A stretch of DNA of 51,534 bases from an uncultured Candidatus Nitrosopumilus sp. (lineage in GTDB: Archaea > Thermoproteota > Nitrososphaeria > Nitrososphaerales > Nitrosopumilaceae). The translations under genes were made by a program, and so were the position numbers. The stretch is taken from assembly GCA_905479565.1 (NCBI GenBank), contig CAJQMY010000053.1:1-51534 (forward strand), given 5' to 3'. This document shows, in pieces, positions 1-8,726 of the stretch (the first letter of the stretch is position 1; the number at the start of each line of letters is the position of its first letter). The notes under the pieces are model-generated. The model ran no database searches and was not told the origin of the DNA. It saw nothing but the letters and a program-made list of their open reading frames with translations.

Positions 1-1
1 C

Positions 2-1015
2 GGCATTGGTCCTGAAGAGGAAGATGCATATCTAAGACCTGAGACTTGTCAATCAATTTTTGTAGATTTTCCCAGATTGTACAAAACTATGAGAGGCAAG
101 CTTCCTTTAGGAATAGCACAAGTCGGAAAAAGTTTTAGAAATGAAATTGCCCCAAGACAGAGTCTACTACGTCTAAGAGAGTTTTATCAAGCAGAAATTG
201 AAGTATTTTGTAATCCAAACAAACTATCAGAAATAGAAAAGTTTTCAGAAATTCAAAATGTCATAATAAGAATACAGACAGATGGAGATCTCATGCCTAT
301 GACATGTAAAGAAGCAGTAGAAACAGGGATAGTTCCTAACAAGCTTGTAGCATACTATTTAGGAATTTTAACTGAATTTTATGAAAAAACAGGAATTGAT
401 ATTACAAAAAGCAGATTCAGGAAATTAGGAGATAAAGAAAAGGCGTTCTATGCGGAAGTTGCATTTGATTTTGAAGTAGAGACTACAATTGGATGGTTAG
501 AACTAGTTGCATGTAACTATAGATCTGACTATGACTTGACCAGTCACGCAACAAAAAGCAAGCAGAAATTTGAGATAATGGATGGTGATGACAAAGTTTT
601 GCCTCACATATTTGAAATTTCCATGGGAATTGACAGAAGTCTGTACACAATACTAGAGCATAGTTTGAAAGATGACAAAGAGCATAAAAGAATAATTTTA
701 GCCTTAAAACCATACTTGTCTCCTGTTCATATTGGAATTCTGTCTCTAGTCAAAAAAGATGGATTGAAAGAAAAAACAGACGAGATTTATCTTCAACTAA
801 AAAGGAAATGTGATGCATTTTTAGATCATTCTGGAGCAATTGGAAGACGATATAGAAGATTAGACGAAATTGGATCACCCTTTGCAATTACAGTTGATCA
901 TCAAACACTAGAGGATGAAACTGTAACAATTCGTATGAGAGATAGTATGGAACAAAAAAGAATTAGCATTTCAGAACTTGATTCTGAAGTTATTCAATCA
1001 ATATCTTACCCGTGA
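2..1015 (+). CDS. glyS: Glycyl-tRNA synthetase, C-terminal part (5' end outside window)
   Basis: Class II glycyl-tRNA synthetase, which charges tRNA-Gly in the cytoplasm. The frame is open from base 2, so the N-terminus lies before the window. The first residues carry the class II motif YLRPETCQSIF, followed by FRNEIAPRQ and the FYQAEIEVF segment typical of the archaeal/eukaryotic alpha2 enzyme. A motif-3-like GIDRSLYTILEH follows, and then the anticodon-binding domain with GAIGRRYRRLDEIGSPFAIT. In the family the first motif usually reads RPETAQG; Cys-Gln-Ser here is a mild variant. It ends at a TGA and converges with the next gene. Identification is very secure; only the start is missing. 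Confidence 0.95.
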   Translation, partial: GIGPEEEDAYLRPETCQSIFVDFPRLYKTMRGKLPLGIAQVGKSFRNEIAPRQSLLRLREFYQAEIEVFCNPNKLSEIEKFSEIQNVIIRIQTDGDLMPMTCKEAVETGIVPNKLVAYYLGILTEFYEKTGIDITKSRFRKLGDKEKAFYAEVAFDFEVETTIGWLELVACNYRSDYDLTSHATKSKQKFEIMDGDDKVLPHIFEISMGIDRSLYTILEHSLKDDKEHKRIILALKPYLSPVHIGILSLVKKDGLKEKTDEIYLQLKRKCDAFLDHSGAIGRRYRRLDEIGSPFAITVDHQTLEDETVTIRMRDSMEQKRISISELDSEVIQSISYP

Positions 1016-1073
1016 ACTCAGATTTTAAAAAATGTTACAATGTGTAATTGGGTTATCAAAAAATATATGATAT

Positions 1074-3002
1074 TTACAGAGGAAGTGCAGTTGCATCGCC
1101 ATACTCAACTTTGATGATTTTACTTTTTCCAGCCGGTAATGCACGTACATAATCATCTATAGAAATGTTTTTTACAATTTGTTCTTCTAATTTAGAAAAT
1201 TCAATTCTAATTTTTTTTGCAGTTTCGGCCATTTCTGAACCATGTGGTTCGATAATTGCATACAATGTAGAATATTTTTTAATTGATTCAGGAGGACCGC
1301 ATGTTAGAACATAATCGTCATCTTGTTTAATGATACCCACAGCTAGTCTAAGAGTTTCAGATTTGATAAAATTCCTTTGTCCTTCAATAGTAAATGATCC
1401 TTTAGGCAAAAATTCCCCACTTGGTGCAGATTTTTTTACTTGATCAGGATGAATCCAATAGGCACTTACACCATACAATCCTTCCCTCCAAGCTCTGCTA
1501 AAGCATACAGTCGCATGTGCGATTTCATTCATACTTGTATCAGGTGCATGTTCAGCATCTTTCAAAATAAAAAATGGTGAACCAAAAATATCACCATGAA
1601 ATATTTTATCATTTTTTACTAAATGTTTTCTCACTACAGCCGAGTTTGATGCAGCATCTCTTCCACCTACGGTAAGATAACCATCAGTGGTAAAGAACCA
1701 TCTGTATCTTTCATACCAACTTTTCTTTCTGATTTCTGTAACTACAAAAAGATCTTTTTCGGATTCTGTTTTACTTTGGAATTTCTCTAATTTTTTTTCT
1801 GTTTTTTCTTTTATTGATTGTATAGAAGAGATTGCACCTGATTGTTTTTTTGCTTCATTGAATAGTACTGAGGCAGTTGATTGAAGTGGAGATTTGGTGT
1901 TTATCTTTATTTTTTCATCTTGAACTACAATTAAAGAAATTCCTTTTTCGCTGATTAATTTTGCGTTGTTATTTGCTAAAATTTCTTGTGCTAAACTATC
2001 TTCAATTGATATTATTCCTTTTGACACCATTTCAAAAAGAGAATTCGCAACATTTGTTATGTTTTTTGATCTTTCTTTTACAGTTTCAATAGCTTTTTCT
2101 TGTTCAGAGATTTGTGTTTGTAATTCTTTAATTTTCTTATCTGAACTACTTGATTGTACTGATTTTCCTTTTTCTATAATACTTTCGGTAAAAACAGTAT
2201 CTAGTCCTTCAATGAAACTATTAGCTTGCGTTATCTCTCCTTTTAACTGACCTAATTTAAGAGGAAGGACTTCTGTTTTTTCATTTCTAACTATTACGGC
2301 ATCATGATTTCCAGATACCACGTCTGAAACAATTTTCTTGACTGTTTCAAAAATTTTCTTTATTTCATCATCAGATAACAAATTTCCAATTCTTTTTCCA
2401 TCAATTTCTGCAATTTCAAAAACAGCTTCAACGTATTTTTTTGGTAAACCCAAAGTTCTTCCAAACCATTTTGCAGCAACTAAATCTGTTATTTTGAGTT
2501 CATCAAAGTCTGACTCTTTCAAATTAAAAATATCTAACCCGCTAACAGGAGGTTGAGCATATTTCAAACCTACGCTTAGTTTTCTATGTCTAACATCTAT
2601 TGAATGCTGTAATGCAAGAATTTTCATTTCGTTGTTACAAAGTAAGATGTTTCCATCTCCAAAAAATTCTCCTACTAAAATTAATTCTTTTCCAAATCCT
2701 TCAAAAGTAAAATATGCTATTCTCTCTGCACCAATTTGTTCAATTTTTTTTAATTTTAATCTGAGTAGATCACTTCGTAATCGTTTAAGTAGCCTGTTTG
2801 GTTCCATTTGATCAATTTTTACCGCGGTTAACCATACACCCGACGTCGAAATCATCATAAAAAGATCACTTTTTTCTGTATGGTGAAGTTTGAAAAGAAT
2901 ACTATCTTTAGTAATTCCATAAATGTTGCTGATATAGTATCCTTGAACTTGTTCTGTAATTGTATCAACTAAATATCGTAATTCTATCCCTGATAGTGCC
3001 AT
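1074..3002 (-). CDS. rqcH: RqcH/NEMF-family NFACT protein (ribosome quality control)
   Basis: 642-residue homologue of Rqc2/NEMF/RqcH. In this family the protein binds stalled large ribosomal subunits with peptidyl-tRNA and adds a C-terminal tail to the nascent chain. An NFACT-N domain fills about residues 1-170 and ends in the usual R..G..Y..P stretch. A helical middle follows, with Lys/Glu-rich coiled coil around 290-320 and 390-425. The NFACT-R domain begins near residue 430 with KSWYERYRWFFTTDG and GGRDAASNS. Length and domain order match full-length archaeal members. It starts at ATG with MALSGIELRYLV, the typical family N-terminus. Transcribed towards glyS and away from the membrane protein at 3106. 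Confidence 0.93.
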   Translation of the reverse strand: MALSGIELRYLVDTITEQVQGYYISNIYGITKDSILFKLHHTEKSDLFMMISTSGVWLTAVKIDQMEPNRLLKRLRSDLLRLKLKKIEQIGAERIAYFTFEGFGKELILVGEFFGDGNILLCNNEMKILALQHSIDVRHRKLSVGLKYAQPPVSGLDIFNLKESDFDELKITDLVAAKWFGRTLGLPKKYVEAVFEIAEIDGKRIGNLLSDDEIKKIFETVKKIVSDVVSGNHDAVIVRNEKTEVLPLKLGQLKGEITQANSFIEGLDTVFTESIIEKGKSVQSSSSDKKIKELQTQISEQEKAIETVKERSKNITNVANSLFEMVSKGIISIEDSLAQEILANNNAKLISEKGISLIVVQDEKIKINTKSPLQSTASVLFNEAKKQSGAISSIQSIKEKTEKKLEKFQSKTESEKDLFVVTEIRKKSWYERYRWFFTTDGYLTVGGRDAASNSAVVRKHLVKNDKIFHGDIFGSPFFILKDAEHAPDTSMNEIAHATVCFSRAWREGLYGVSAYWIHPDQVKKSAPSGEFLPKGSFTIEGQRNFIKSETLRLAVGIIKQDDDYVLTCGPPESIKKYSTLYAIIEPHGSEMAETAKKIRIEFSKLEEQIVKNISIDDYVRALPAGKSKIIKVEYGDATALPL

Positions 3003-3105
3003 AACTAACCTGTTTCTAGTCTAAAATTATACTCTTGCTTTGAGAAACTCAAGATTTGACCAAAGATATTAAACATGGTTTGCTTGAGACACGCTAGAAA
3101 ATTAC

Positions 3106-3585
3106 TTGGCAAAATTCAAAAAGAAAAAATCTGAACCCATAGTAGACTCTAATGAATCTAAAAATGAAAAAGTAGAAAATGTTCCTATCGATACACCAGA
3201 AACAGAAAAGTCTGAATCTGTCCCAGATACCCCATCAGGAGAACCACCAGTCAGTATTGCTGAGAAAAGTGAAAAAGATAGGAAATTAAACAAGTTATTT
3301 TGGATGCGTGTTGCTTTAGCTGTAATAGCAGGAACGACAGCAACTTTCATCTTTGAAGGTATAGAGGGTGAAGAAAGAAGATGGGCATCAATAGGATTTA
3401 TGATGATAATATTTTTTGGAACCGTTATAGTTGCTAAAGGAATGAAAATGCAATTGCCATCATCAGATAGGAAGAAAATTGTCACACAAGCTATTGGAAG
3501 TTATGTTTTCTTATACTTGTTTTCATGGATTGTAAGTTATACATTGACTCATTTAGGTAGCACCACCAATGGAATTAATATCTAG
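3106..3585 (+). CDS. Small membrane protein with charged N-terminal tail
   Basis: 159 residues from a TTG start. Residues 1-60 are a hydrophilic Lys/Glu/Ser/Pro-rich tail. About 65-155 hold three hydrophobic helices separated by short charged loops (near 66-82, 96-112 and 130-148). The helical hairpin pattern is compatible with small archaeal EMC6-like or other Oxa-associated membrane proteins, but no diagnostic motif is visible, so no function is assigned. It is divergent from rqcH and lies 25 bases upstream of cbiT on the same strand, so co-transcription with the cobalamin genes is possible. Confidence 0.75.
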   Translation: MAKFKKKKSEPIVDSNESKNEKVENVPIDTPETEKSESVPDTPSGEPPVSIAEKSEKDRKLNKLFWMRVALAVIAGTTATFIFEGIEGEERRWASIGFMMIIFFGTVIVAKGMKMQLPSSDRKKIVTQAIGSYVFLYLFSWIVSYTLTHLGSTTNGINI

Positions 3586-3610
3586 TCTAAAAATTAAATG
3601 GTAATAGTAA

Positions 3611-4201
3611 ATGTGGAAATTTAAAACACCCGGTATTCCTGATAATCAATTTGAGAGGGCAGAAAAAGTTCCCATTACTAAAGAGGAAGTTAGAGTTGTT
3701 CAAGTAAGTAAAGCCAGACTAAAACCTGGACAAATTGTTTATGATATTGGATGTGGTAGTGGATCCATCTCTATCGAAGTTGCATTTCAAATAGAATCAT
3801 CTGGAAAAGTTTTAGCAGTTGATTACGATGAAAACGCTATAGAATTGACTAAAAAAAATATTGAAAAATTTAGTTTAACTAACATTTCAGTAATTTATGG
3901 AAATGCCAAAGAAAAAATTCATGAGCTTGAAAGAGCTGATACCATATTCATTGGCGGCACAGGAGAAGATACCAAGGAAATAGTTGAACTCTGTGAAAAC
4001 AAACTAAAATCGGGTGGCAGAATTGTAGTTGGCATCATATTGATTGAAACACTGTATTCCGTGTTACAAGTATTAGAAAAATTACAGTTCGAATCTGTAG
4101 ATATTACTCAAGTTACCATATCGAAGAGTAGAAAAACCAGTACTGGGACCATGATGCTTGCTAGAAATCCTGTAACCATCATTTCTGCAACCAAGATTTA
4201 A
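3611..4201 (+). CDS. cbiT: CbiT, precorrin-8w/cobalt-precorrin-7 decarboxylating methyltransferase
   Basis: 196-residue SAM-dependent methyltransferase of the class I Rossmann type. It carries the glycine-rich SAM loop YDIGCGSGSISIEVA near residues 43-57 and the acidic AVDYDEN segment that binds the ribose. CbiT methylates C15 and decarboxylates the C12 acetate side chain in corrin synthesis. The N-terminal PGIPDNQFERAEKVPITKEEVR is the characteristic CbiT entry sequence. It is followed by cbiL and cbiF on the same strand. Its usual partner CbiE, often fused to it in other organisms, is a separate gene at 43772. Confidence 0.93.
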   Translation: MWKFKTPGIPDNQFERAEKVPITKEEVRVVQVSKARLKPGQIVYDIGCGSGSISIEVAFQIESSGKVLAVDYDENAIELTKKNIEKFSLTNISVIYGNAKEKIHELERADTIFIGGTGEDTKEIVELCENKLKSGGRIVVGIILIETLYSVLQVLEKLQFESVDITQVTISKSRKTSTGTMMLARNPVTIISATKI

Positions 4202-4237
4202 TCTAGATTTTTAATTAGGAAGAAAATCATACATTTT

Positions 4238-4960
4238 ATGCCAGGATTAGTTGGAATAGGGGTCGGTCCTGGAGATGTTGATCTACTTACAATCAAGGCT
4301 GTAAAAGCAATTCAAAATGCAGATATCATAATGTGTCCCGCTTCTAACGAATCTAGACCTAGTATTGCATTTACAATAGTCTCGCCAATAATTGACAAAT
4401 CAAAAAATCAAGAAATTATAAAACTAATTTTTCCAATGACTAAAGACAAAGACATTCTTAAAGCGTCATGGAAGAAAAACTCCAAAATAATGGCTGAAAC
4501 AGTATTAACTGGAAAAAACGTGGTTTACCTTACTGTAGGTGATCCTTTCTTGTATAGTACTTGGATCTACATGCACAAAGATCTTAAAGAAAATTATCCT
4601 GATATGAACATCAATGTAATTCCTGGAATCGTTTCTATGTTTACATTTGCAGCTAAAGTTGGTGTAAGTGTAGCTGAAGGTGCAGAAAAAGTTGCCATCA
4701 TTCCATCTTGTTATGATTTATCAAGTGTAAAAGAAATCGCAAAACATTCTGAATCAATGATTTTTTTAAAAGATGGGAGATATTTTGACAAGGTTATTGA
4801 GGTTCTCAAAGAATCTGGATTTCCAGATAATTCTATCTTTGCAATTGGACAAGATCTTGGAACAGAAAATGAAATCATTAGAAAAATGACATTAGGTGAA
4901 GTAAATAATTCATCATTAACAACAAAATATTTTTCAATCCTGGTGGTAAAACGTGTCTGA
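4238..4960 (+). CDS. cbiL: CbiL, precorrin-2 C20-methyltransferase
   Basis: 240-residue tetrapyrrole methylase that adds the C20 methyl group to (cobalt-)precorrin-2. It opens with GVGPGDVDLLTIKAVKAIQNAD, the N-terminal SAM-binding glycine motif of the family. The central VYLTVGDPFLYSTW carries the GDP signature, and VIPGIVSMFTFAA marks the substrate-pocket loop. Length is normal. The gene ends 8 bases inside cbiF, so the two are translationally coupled. ATG start chosen at the first Met before the glycine motif. Confidence 0.93.
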   Translation: MPGLVGIGVGPGDVDLLTIKAVKAIQNADIIMCPASNESRPSIAFTIVSPIIDKSKNQEIIKLIFPMTKDKDILKASWKKNSKIMAETVLTGKNVVYLTVGDPFLYSTWIYMHKDLKENYPDMNINVIPGIVSMFTFAAKVGVSVAEGAEKVAIIPSCYDLSSVKEIAKHSESMIFLKDGRYFDKVIEVLKESGFPDNSIFAIGQDLGTENEIIRKMTLGEVNNSSLTTKYFSILVVKRV

Positions 4961-5723
4961 AGTATTTTTTGTCGGCTGCGGTCCGGGTGATCCTGAATTA
5001 ATTACTGTTAAAGCTAAAAAACTGATTCAAAAAGCAGATGTTGTCGTATATTCTGGATCCTTAATTCCTGATCCTATTTTAAAACTATGTAAAAAAGGGA
5101 AGCTACATGATGCTGCTAAATTAGTTAGAGAAGAAATTTTTGAATTGTTGTATAAAAATGCAAAAAAAGACAAACTAGTTGTCAGATTACATGACGGAGA
5201 TCCATCAATTTATGGTGCAATCAAAGAACAAATTGATAATCTTAAAAAAAAAGGAATTAAATCTACTGTAATTCCTGGAGTTACTGCATTTTTAGCCTCA
5301 GCAGCTGCACTCGGGATGCAATTAACACTTCCTGGAGTGACTCAAACAATTATTATTACAAGAGGTGAATCAAGAACCAAAGTCCCAAAACGTGAGAAAA
5401 TTTCAGAGCTTGCGAAACACAAAGCAACATTAATTTTCTATCTTAGCATACAATTAATTTCCAAATTAGTTACAGAAGCGATAGAAGGAGGGTACAAAAA
5501 ATCCACACCAGTTGCGGTTGTTTATAAGGCAAGCTGGCCTGATCAAAAAATTATCAAAGGCACATTAGAAAACATTGCTGAAAAGATTAAAGAGAAAAAA
5601 ATTACTCGTACTGCAATTATAATAATTAGTGATGTGATAGATCCTAAAACATATGAATATTCAAAACTATATGATAAAAAATTTAGTCATGGTTATAGAA
5701 AAGCTAAAAAAGAAAAAAACTAA
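4953..5723 (+). CDS. cbiF: CbiF, (cobalt-)precorrin-4 C11-methyltransferase
   Basis: 256-residue tetrapyrrole methylase for C11 methylation. The N-terminus VFFVGCGPGDPELITVKAKK and the YSGSLIPDPIL stretch are hallmarks of CbiF/CobM. RLHDGDPSIYGA is the GDP motif and VIPGVTAFLASAAALG lines the active site. It starts at GTG inside the last codons of cbiL. Its 3' end overlaps the convergent racemase-like gene by 20 bases, so the two transcripts share antisense ends. The product is expected to feed CbiE/CbiT steps. Confidence 0.93.
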   Translation: MSEVFFVGCGPGDPELITVKAKKLIQKADVVVYSGSLIPDPILKLCKKGKLHDAAKLVREEIFELLYKNAKKDKLVVRLHDGDPSIYGAIKEQIDNLKKKGIKSTVIPGVTAFLASAAALGMQLTLPGVTQTIIITRGESRTKVPKREKISELAKHKATLIFYLSIQLISKLVTEAIEGGYKKSTPVAVVYKASWPDQKIIKGTLENIAEKIKEKKITRTAIIIISDVIDPKTYEYSKLYDKKFSHGYRKAKKEKN

Positions 5724-6486
5724 CTTTGTTTTTAATTCCTATTTTATTTAATTTTAATTTAAATTTTTGGGAATCTCCTGTAGCAAAAATCTTTAATGAA
5801 TTTTTTTTAGATTGATTATTTTGTGTCATTAATAAAATCTTTTTTGCAACTAGATCTGATGGATCAATGAAATCAATTTTTGGAAATTGTTTTTTTAATA
5901 ATGATTTCAAAAAGGGCAAATGTGTACTAGATAAGGTAATCGTATCAATATTATGTTGAGTCAGTATTTGTTTTAATGTTTTTTTAATAATTTTATTGCA
6001 ATATTTTTTATTTGAAATAAATTTGCCAGATTCAACTAAATCAACTAAATCTGACCCATTAATTTTAAAAATTTGAAACTTTTTTGGAAAGCTATTTTCT
6101 TTGATATATTGAACTAAACCCTTACTGTTAATTGCACTCTTAGTTGCCAATATTCCAACTTGTTTTGTTTTGGATTTTTTTAGAGCTTCTTTTAGTGGGG
6201 GTTTTACATCAATTATTTTTTTTGATGTCAAATTTAGCATTAGACTAGGTGTATTTGATGCAATGACTATGAGATTAGGAGAAAATTCTTTGTCGAGAAT
6301 TTTTATAGAATTTTTAATTACTCTAGAAAGTTGAGCCTGAGACTTTTGTCCATAGGGGAAATTCTCCTGGTCTGCAAAGTAAATTATTTCTGACTTCGAG
6401 ATTTTTTGAATAGCCTTAATTATTGATAATGAGCCTAGACCTGAATCAAAAACTACAATTTTAGCCACAAATGATACAAAAGACAA
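5704..6486 (-). CDS. Glutamate-racemase-like protein with both catalytic Cys replaced by Ser
   Basis: 260-residue member of the Asp/Glu racemase fold, with the MurI signature VVFDSGLGSLSI at residues 11-22 and YFADQENFPYG at 36-46. MurI uses two cysteines, in motifs like ACNTAS and GCTHYP. Here they read ASNTPS (Ser77) and SSTHLP (Ser187); the codons are TCA and AGT on the coding strand. The neighbouring Asp14 and His189 are kept. Thaumarchaea lack peptidoglycan, so a cell-wall role is unlikely and racemase activity is doubtful. A GTG at 6468 could be the true start, removing six residues. It overlaps cbiF by 20 bases, convergently. Family assignment is firm, function unknown. Confidence 0.85.
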   Translation of the reverse strand: MSFVSFVAKIVVFDSGLGSLSIIKAIQKISKSEIIYFADQENFPYGQKSQAQLSRVIKNSIKILDKEFSPNLIVIASNTPSLMLNLTSKKIIDVKPPLKEALKKSKTKQVGILATKSAINSKGLVQYIKENSFPKKFQIFKINGSDLVDLVESGKFISNKKYCNKIIKKTLKQILTQHNIDTITLSSTHLPFLKSLLKKQFPKIDFIDPSDLVAKKILLMTQNNQSKKNSLKIFATGDSQKFKLKLNKIGIKNKVSFFLF

Positions 6487-6571
6487 AAGGTAATGTTTGT
6501 TAGCTAAATTTAGTCGAAAGCTGATCTAAATTTACACCGTCGATTAAGACTGAATTTCTAAATTCCTTGTC

Positions 6572-7222
6572 ATGCCAAACTTCGATAGCACTTGGGCTCG
6601 ACAAGAGACCCAAAGCGTAACTGGTAAACTACGTGATGCAGTAAAGCCTCAAGGTGCATTAAAACCACGAATTCAAACTGCAGTAAATAAACTACAAGTC
6701 CAAATCTCAAAAATGGACTCTATGTTAGGTAAACTGCACGAAAGAGATGCGCAACTCTTTCAACGAGTGGTAACCGCAATGCAACAACATGATACTAGCA
6801 CAAGTAGAGTTTTGTCCAACGAATTAGCTGAAATTCGTAAAGTTACAAAGATGCTCGGCAACGCAAGAATGTCATTAGAGCAAGTCCAATTAAGACTGAC
6901 AACTATTCATGATCTTGGTGATGCTATGGTAGCAATCGGACCAGCAATGTCTACAATGAAGGGATTGAAGTCATCGTTAGGAAGATTCATGCCAGAAGCT
7001 GATTCAGAATTGAACAGTATGACTCAGACACTTAATGGATTGATGATGGATTCACTTGCAGGAGACTCATTTAGTATGGAGTCTGATGTTTCAAGCGAAG
7101 AAACCGAAAAGATTCTTCAAGAAGCATCCGCAGTAGCTGAGCAGCAGATAGGAGATAAATTCCCATCTGTACCATCTTCAACAGGACTTTCGTCACAATC
7201 CTCTACTTCTACCTTTGAGTAG
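6572..7222 (+). CDS. cdvB: CdvB-like ESCRT-III/Snf7 protein (paralogue 1)
   Basis: 216 residues, almost entirely helical, matching the thaumarchaeal CdvB family. ESCRT-III homologues polymerise at the membrane during cell division with CdvA and the CdvC ATPase. The basic helical core runs from about residue 20 to 150, with motifs such as KPQGALKPRIQTAVNKLQ and ERDAQLFQRVV. An acidic Ser/Glu-rich tail follows, with SSEETEKILQEASAVAEQQ, probably a MIM-like helix, ending in a Ser/Thr-rich extremity. A second, closely similar copy lies at 27678-28319 on the other strand. It starts at ATG (MPNFDSTW), aligned with MPGLSDKW of the paralogue. Confidence 0.9.
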   Translation: MPNFDSTWARQETQSVTGKLRDAVKPQGALKPRIQTAVNKLQVQISKMDSMLGKLHERDAQLFQRVVTAMQQHDTSTSRVLSNELAEIRKVTKMLGNARMSLEQVQLRLTTIHDLGDAMVAIGPAMSTMKGLKSSLGRFMPEADSELNSMTQTLNGLMMDSLAGDSFSMESDVSSEETEKILQEASAVAEQQIGDKFPSVPSSTGLSSQSSTSTFE

Positions 7223-7304
7223 ACTGATTAGGACGAATAGTTCTTCTTTTTGTTTTAATTTTTTAAAAATAAACATAAAACCATAAATTTAAAAATTTGA
7301 AAAA

Positions 7305-7465
7305 TTATCCGCCGCCAGTTGATTATACAATAAACGTAGGAATACAAACTATTTTATCTTCAGGACTAGTGATAAATTGAGATCCTTGAGAAATACTATC
7401 AATCAGACAATTGCATAAGTTACTGTATCAGGAATTACTGAAACTAAACCAAATAACGTTCTAGT
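7305..7465 (-). pseudogene. Decayed coding fragment downstream of the glycosyltransferase
   Basis: The apparently empty 268-base gap holds protein-like reading frames on the minus strand. From 7465 one frame reads TRTLFGLVSVIPDTVTYAIV and then stops. A shifted frame continues DSISQGSQFITSPEDKIV, then a stop and STGGG before a TAA at 7305. Amino-acid composition is that of a secreted beta-rich protein rather than random translation of A+T-rich DNA. It may belong with the larger relic at 8727-9563 on the other side of the intact glycosyltransferase gene. Both the link and the original family are inference. Confidence 0.4.
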
Positions 7466-7490
7466 GGTGATAGATTGTATATGATAGACG

Positions 7491-8645
7491 TTAATTCCAA
7501 AGTTTTTCTTTAAACGTTAGTCTTTTGTTTAAAATGAAATTGCTAAATGCTGCTGTAGAAATTGCCAGTATCAAAGCAACTGGATATGCCACATTATGAG
7601 AATCAACTAACCAAAATACCATTCCAAGCTGAACTAACGCGCCTAAAGAACTGAACAAACTGAATTTTCCATATTGTGTCAGTGTTCTCTTACGCGAAAA
7701 ATCTTTATCCTCAAAGGTCCATATTTTATTTAACATAAAATTCGTCGAAATTGATGCTATTATTCCAAAAATATTTGCATGGATGTACCAAAAATCAGTT
7801 AATCCAAACGTGAAGAGCATAGATATGATATAGTTTACGCCGAATCCAGAGAGACCTACCGTAAAAAATCTAGCAGCTTTTGAAAGAAAGTGTACAGAAT
7901 TACGTTTCTCAGTTATTATTTTTGTTTTTCCATTTTTGTACAATTTCCACACAGATTTGAAATAATTAATTATAGTATAACCGTCCAATTTACTTGAACC
8001 GAATTTTCTATTTTCAAAAGTATACGGGATTTCTTTAACATTAATTTCTTTAGTTTTTACAAGAAGTTCTAATAAAAATTTGTATCCTAACGCATCAAAA
8101 TGTAATTCTTTGATAATGTTTTTTTTAAATGCAAAGAATCCAGACATTGGATCTTTAATTTTTACGTTTAAACCTTTTTTAGCAATTAGAGTTGCAACTT
8201 TACTCATAAGTTTTCTTTTTGTCGTCCAACCTTGAATATTACCACCAGAAATGTATCTTGATGCAATAACCAGATCACATTGATACTGTTTGAAAGCTTC
8301 AATCATTTTTGGAATTATATGTGGCGGATGTGAAAAATCTGAATCCATTACAATTATTGTATCACCTTTTGCATTTTGAATTCCATTAAGTATTGCAGAA
8401 GAAAGACCATTCTTTGCTTTTCTGTGAATAATGTTGATAGTATTTTCTGCGATTTTTAAGAAATTTGAAATATATTCTTCAACAATTTTTCCAGTGCCAT
8501 CTGGAGAATTGTCATCGACAACAATTGTTTCAGTATAGATTCCTTTTGGGATATTTTCATGAATGGATTTTAAAATTTCAACAATATTTTGAGATTCATT
8601 ATAGGTAGGAACAATAATTGATACTTGTGGATTTTTTTGGCCCAT
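7491..8645 (-). CDS. Dolichol-phosphate mannosyltransferase-like GT2 fused to a GtrA membrane domain
   Basis: Two-domain protein of 384 residues. Residues about 5-230 are a GT2 polyprenyl-phosphate glycosyltransferase with VPTYNESQNI, the VVDDNSPDGT nucleotide-sugar site, VMDSDFSHPP and SRYISGG. Residues 255-380 form a GtrA-like domain with four hydrophobic helices and NFMLNKIWTF. In this family the GT2 part loads a sugar onto dolichyl phosphate at the cytoplasmic face and GtrA helps translocation or anchoring, probably for protein N-glycosylation. ATG at 8645 was chosen; a TTG at 8657 would add four residues. It is flanked on both sides by decayed coding sequence. Confidence 0.88.
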   Translation of the reverse strand: MGQKNPQVSIIVPTYNESQNIVEILKSIHENIPKGIYTETIVVDDNSPDGTGKIVEEYISNFLKIAENTINIIHRKAKNGLSSAILNGIQNAKGDTIIVMDSDFSHPPHIIPKMIEAFKQYQCDLVIASRYISGGNIQGWTTKRKLMSKVATLIAKKGLNVKIKDPMSGFFAFKKNIIKELHFDALGYKFLLELLVKTKEINVKEIPYTFENRKFGSSKLDGYTIINYFKSVWKLYKNGKTKIITEKRNSVHFLSKAARFFTVGLSGFGVNYIISMLFTFGLTDFWYIHANIFGIIASISTNFMLNKIWTFEDKDFSRKRTLTQYGKFSLFSSLGALVQLGMVFWLVDSHNVAYPVALILAISTAAFSNFILNKRLTFKEKLWN

Positions 8646-8726
8646 GTTATACTTCAACCATATCCATAAACAAATGAATATTAATTTATGAATAATTTTA
8701 TGCCTAGGTTATGTTTTCAAATTAAT

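Noticed and set aside
4087-4095. GTTCGAATC, a T-loop-like sequence suggesting a tRNA
   Set aside because: It lies inside the intact cbiT frame and lacks acceptor and anticodon stems around it. I found no tRNA or rRNA gene in the window.
8700-8710. ATGCCTA motifs in several gaps (8.7, 26.8, 34.7, 35.7 and 51.3 kb)
   Set aside because: The number is about what base composition predicts over the window, and at least one copy lies in coding sequence, so no regulatory claim is made.
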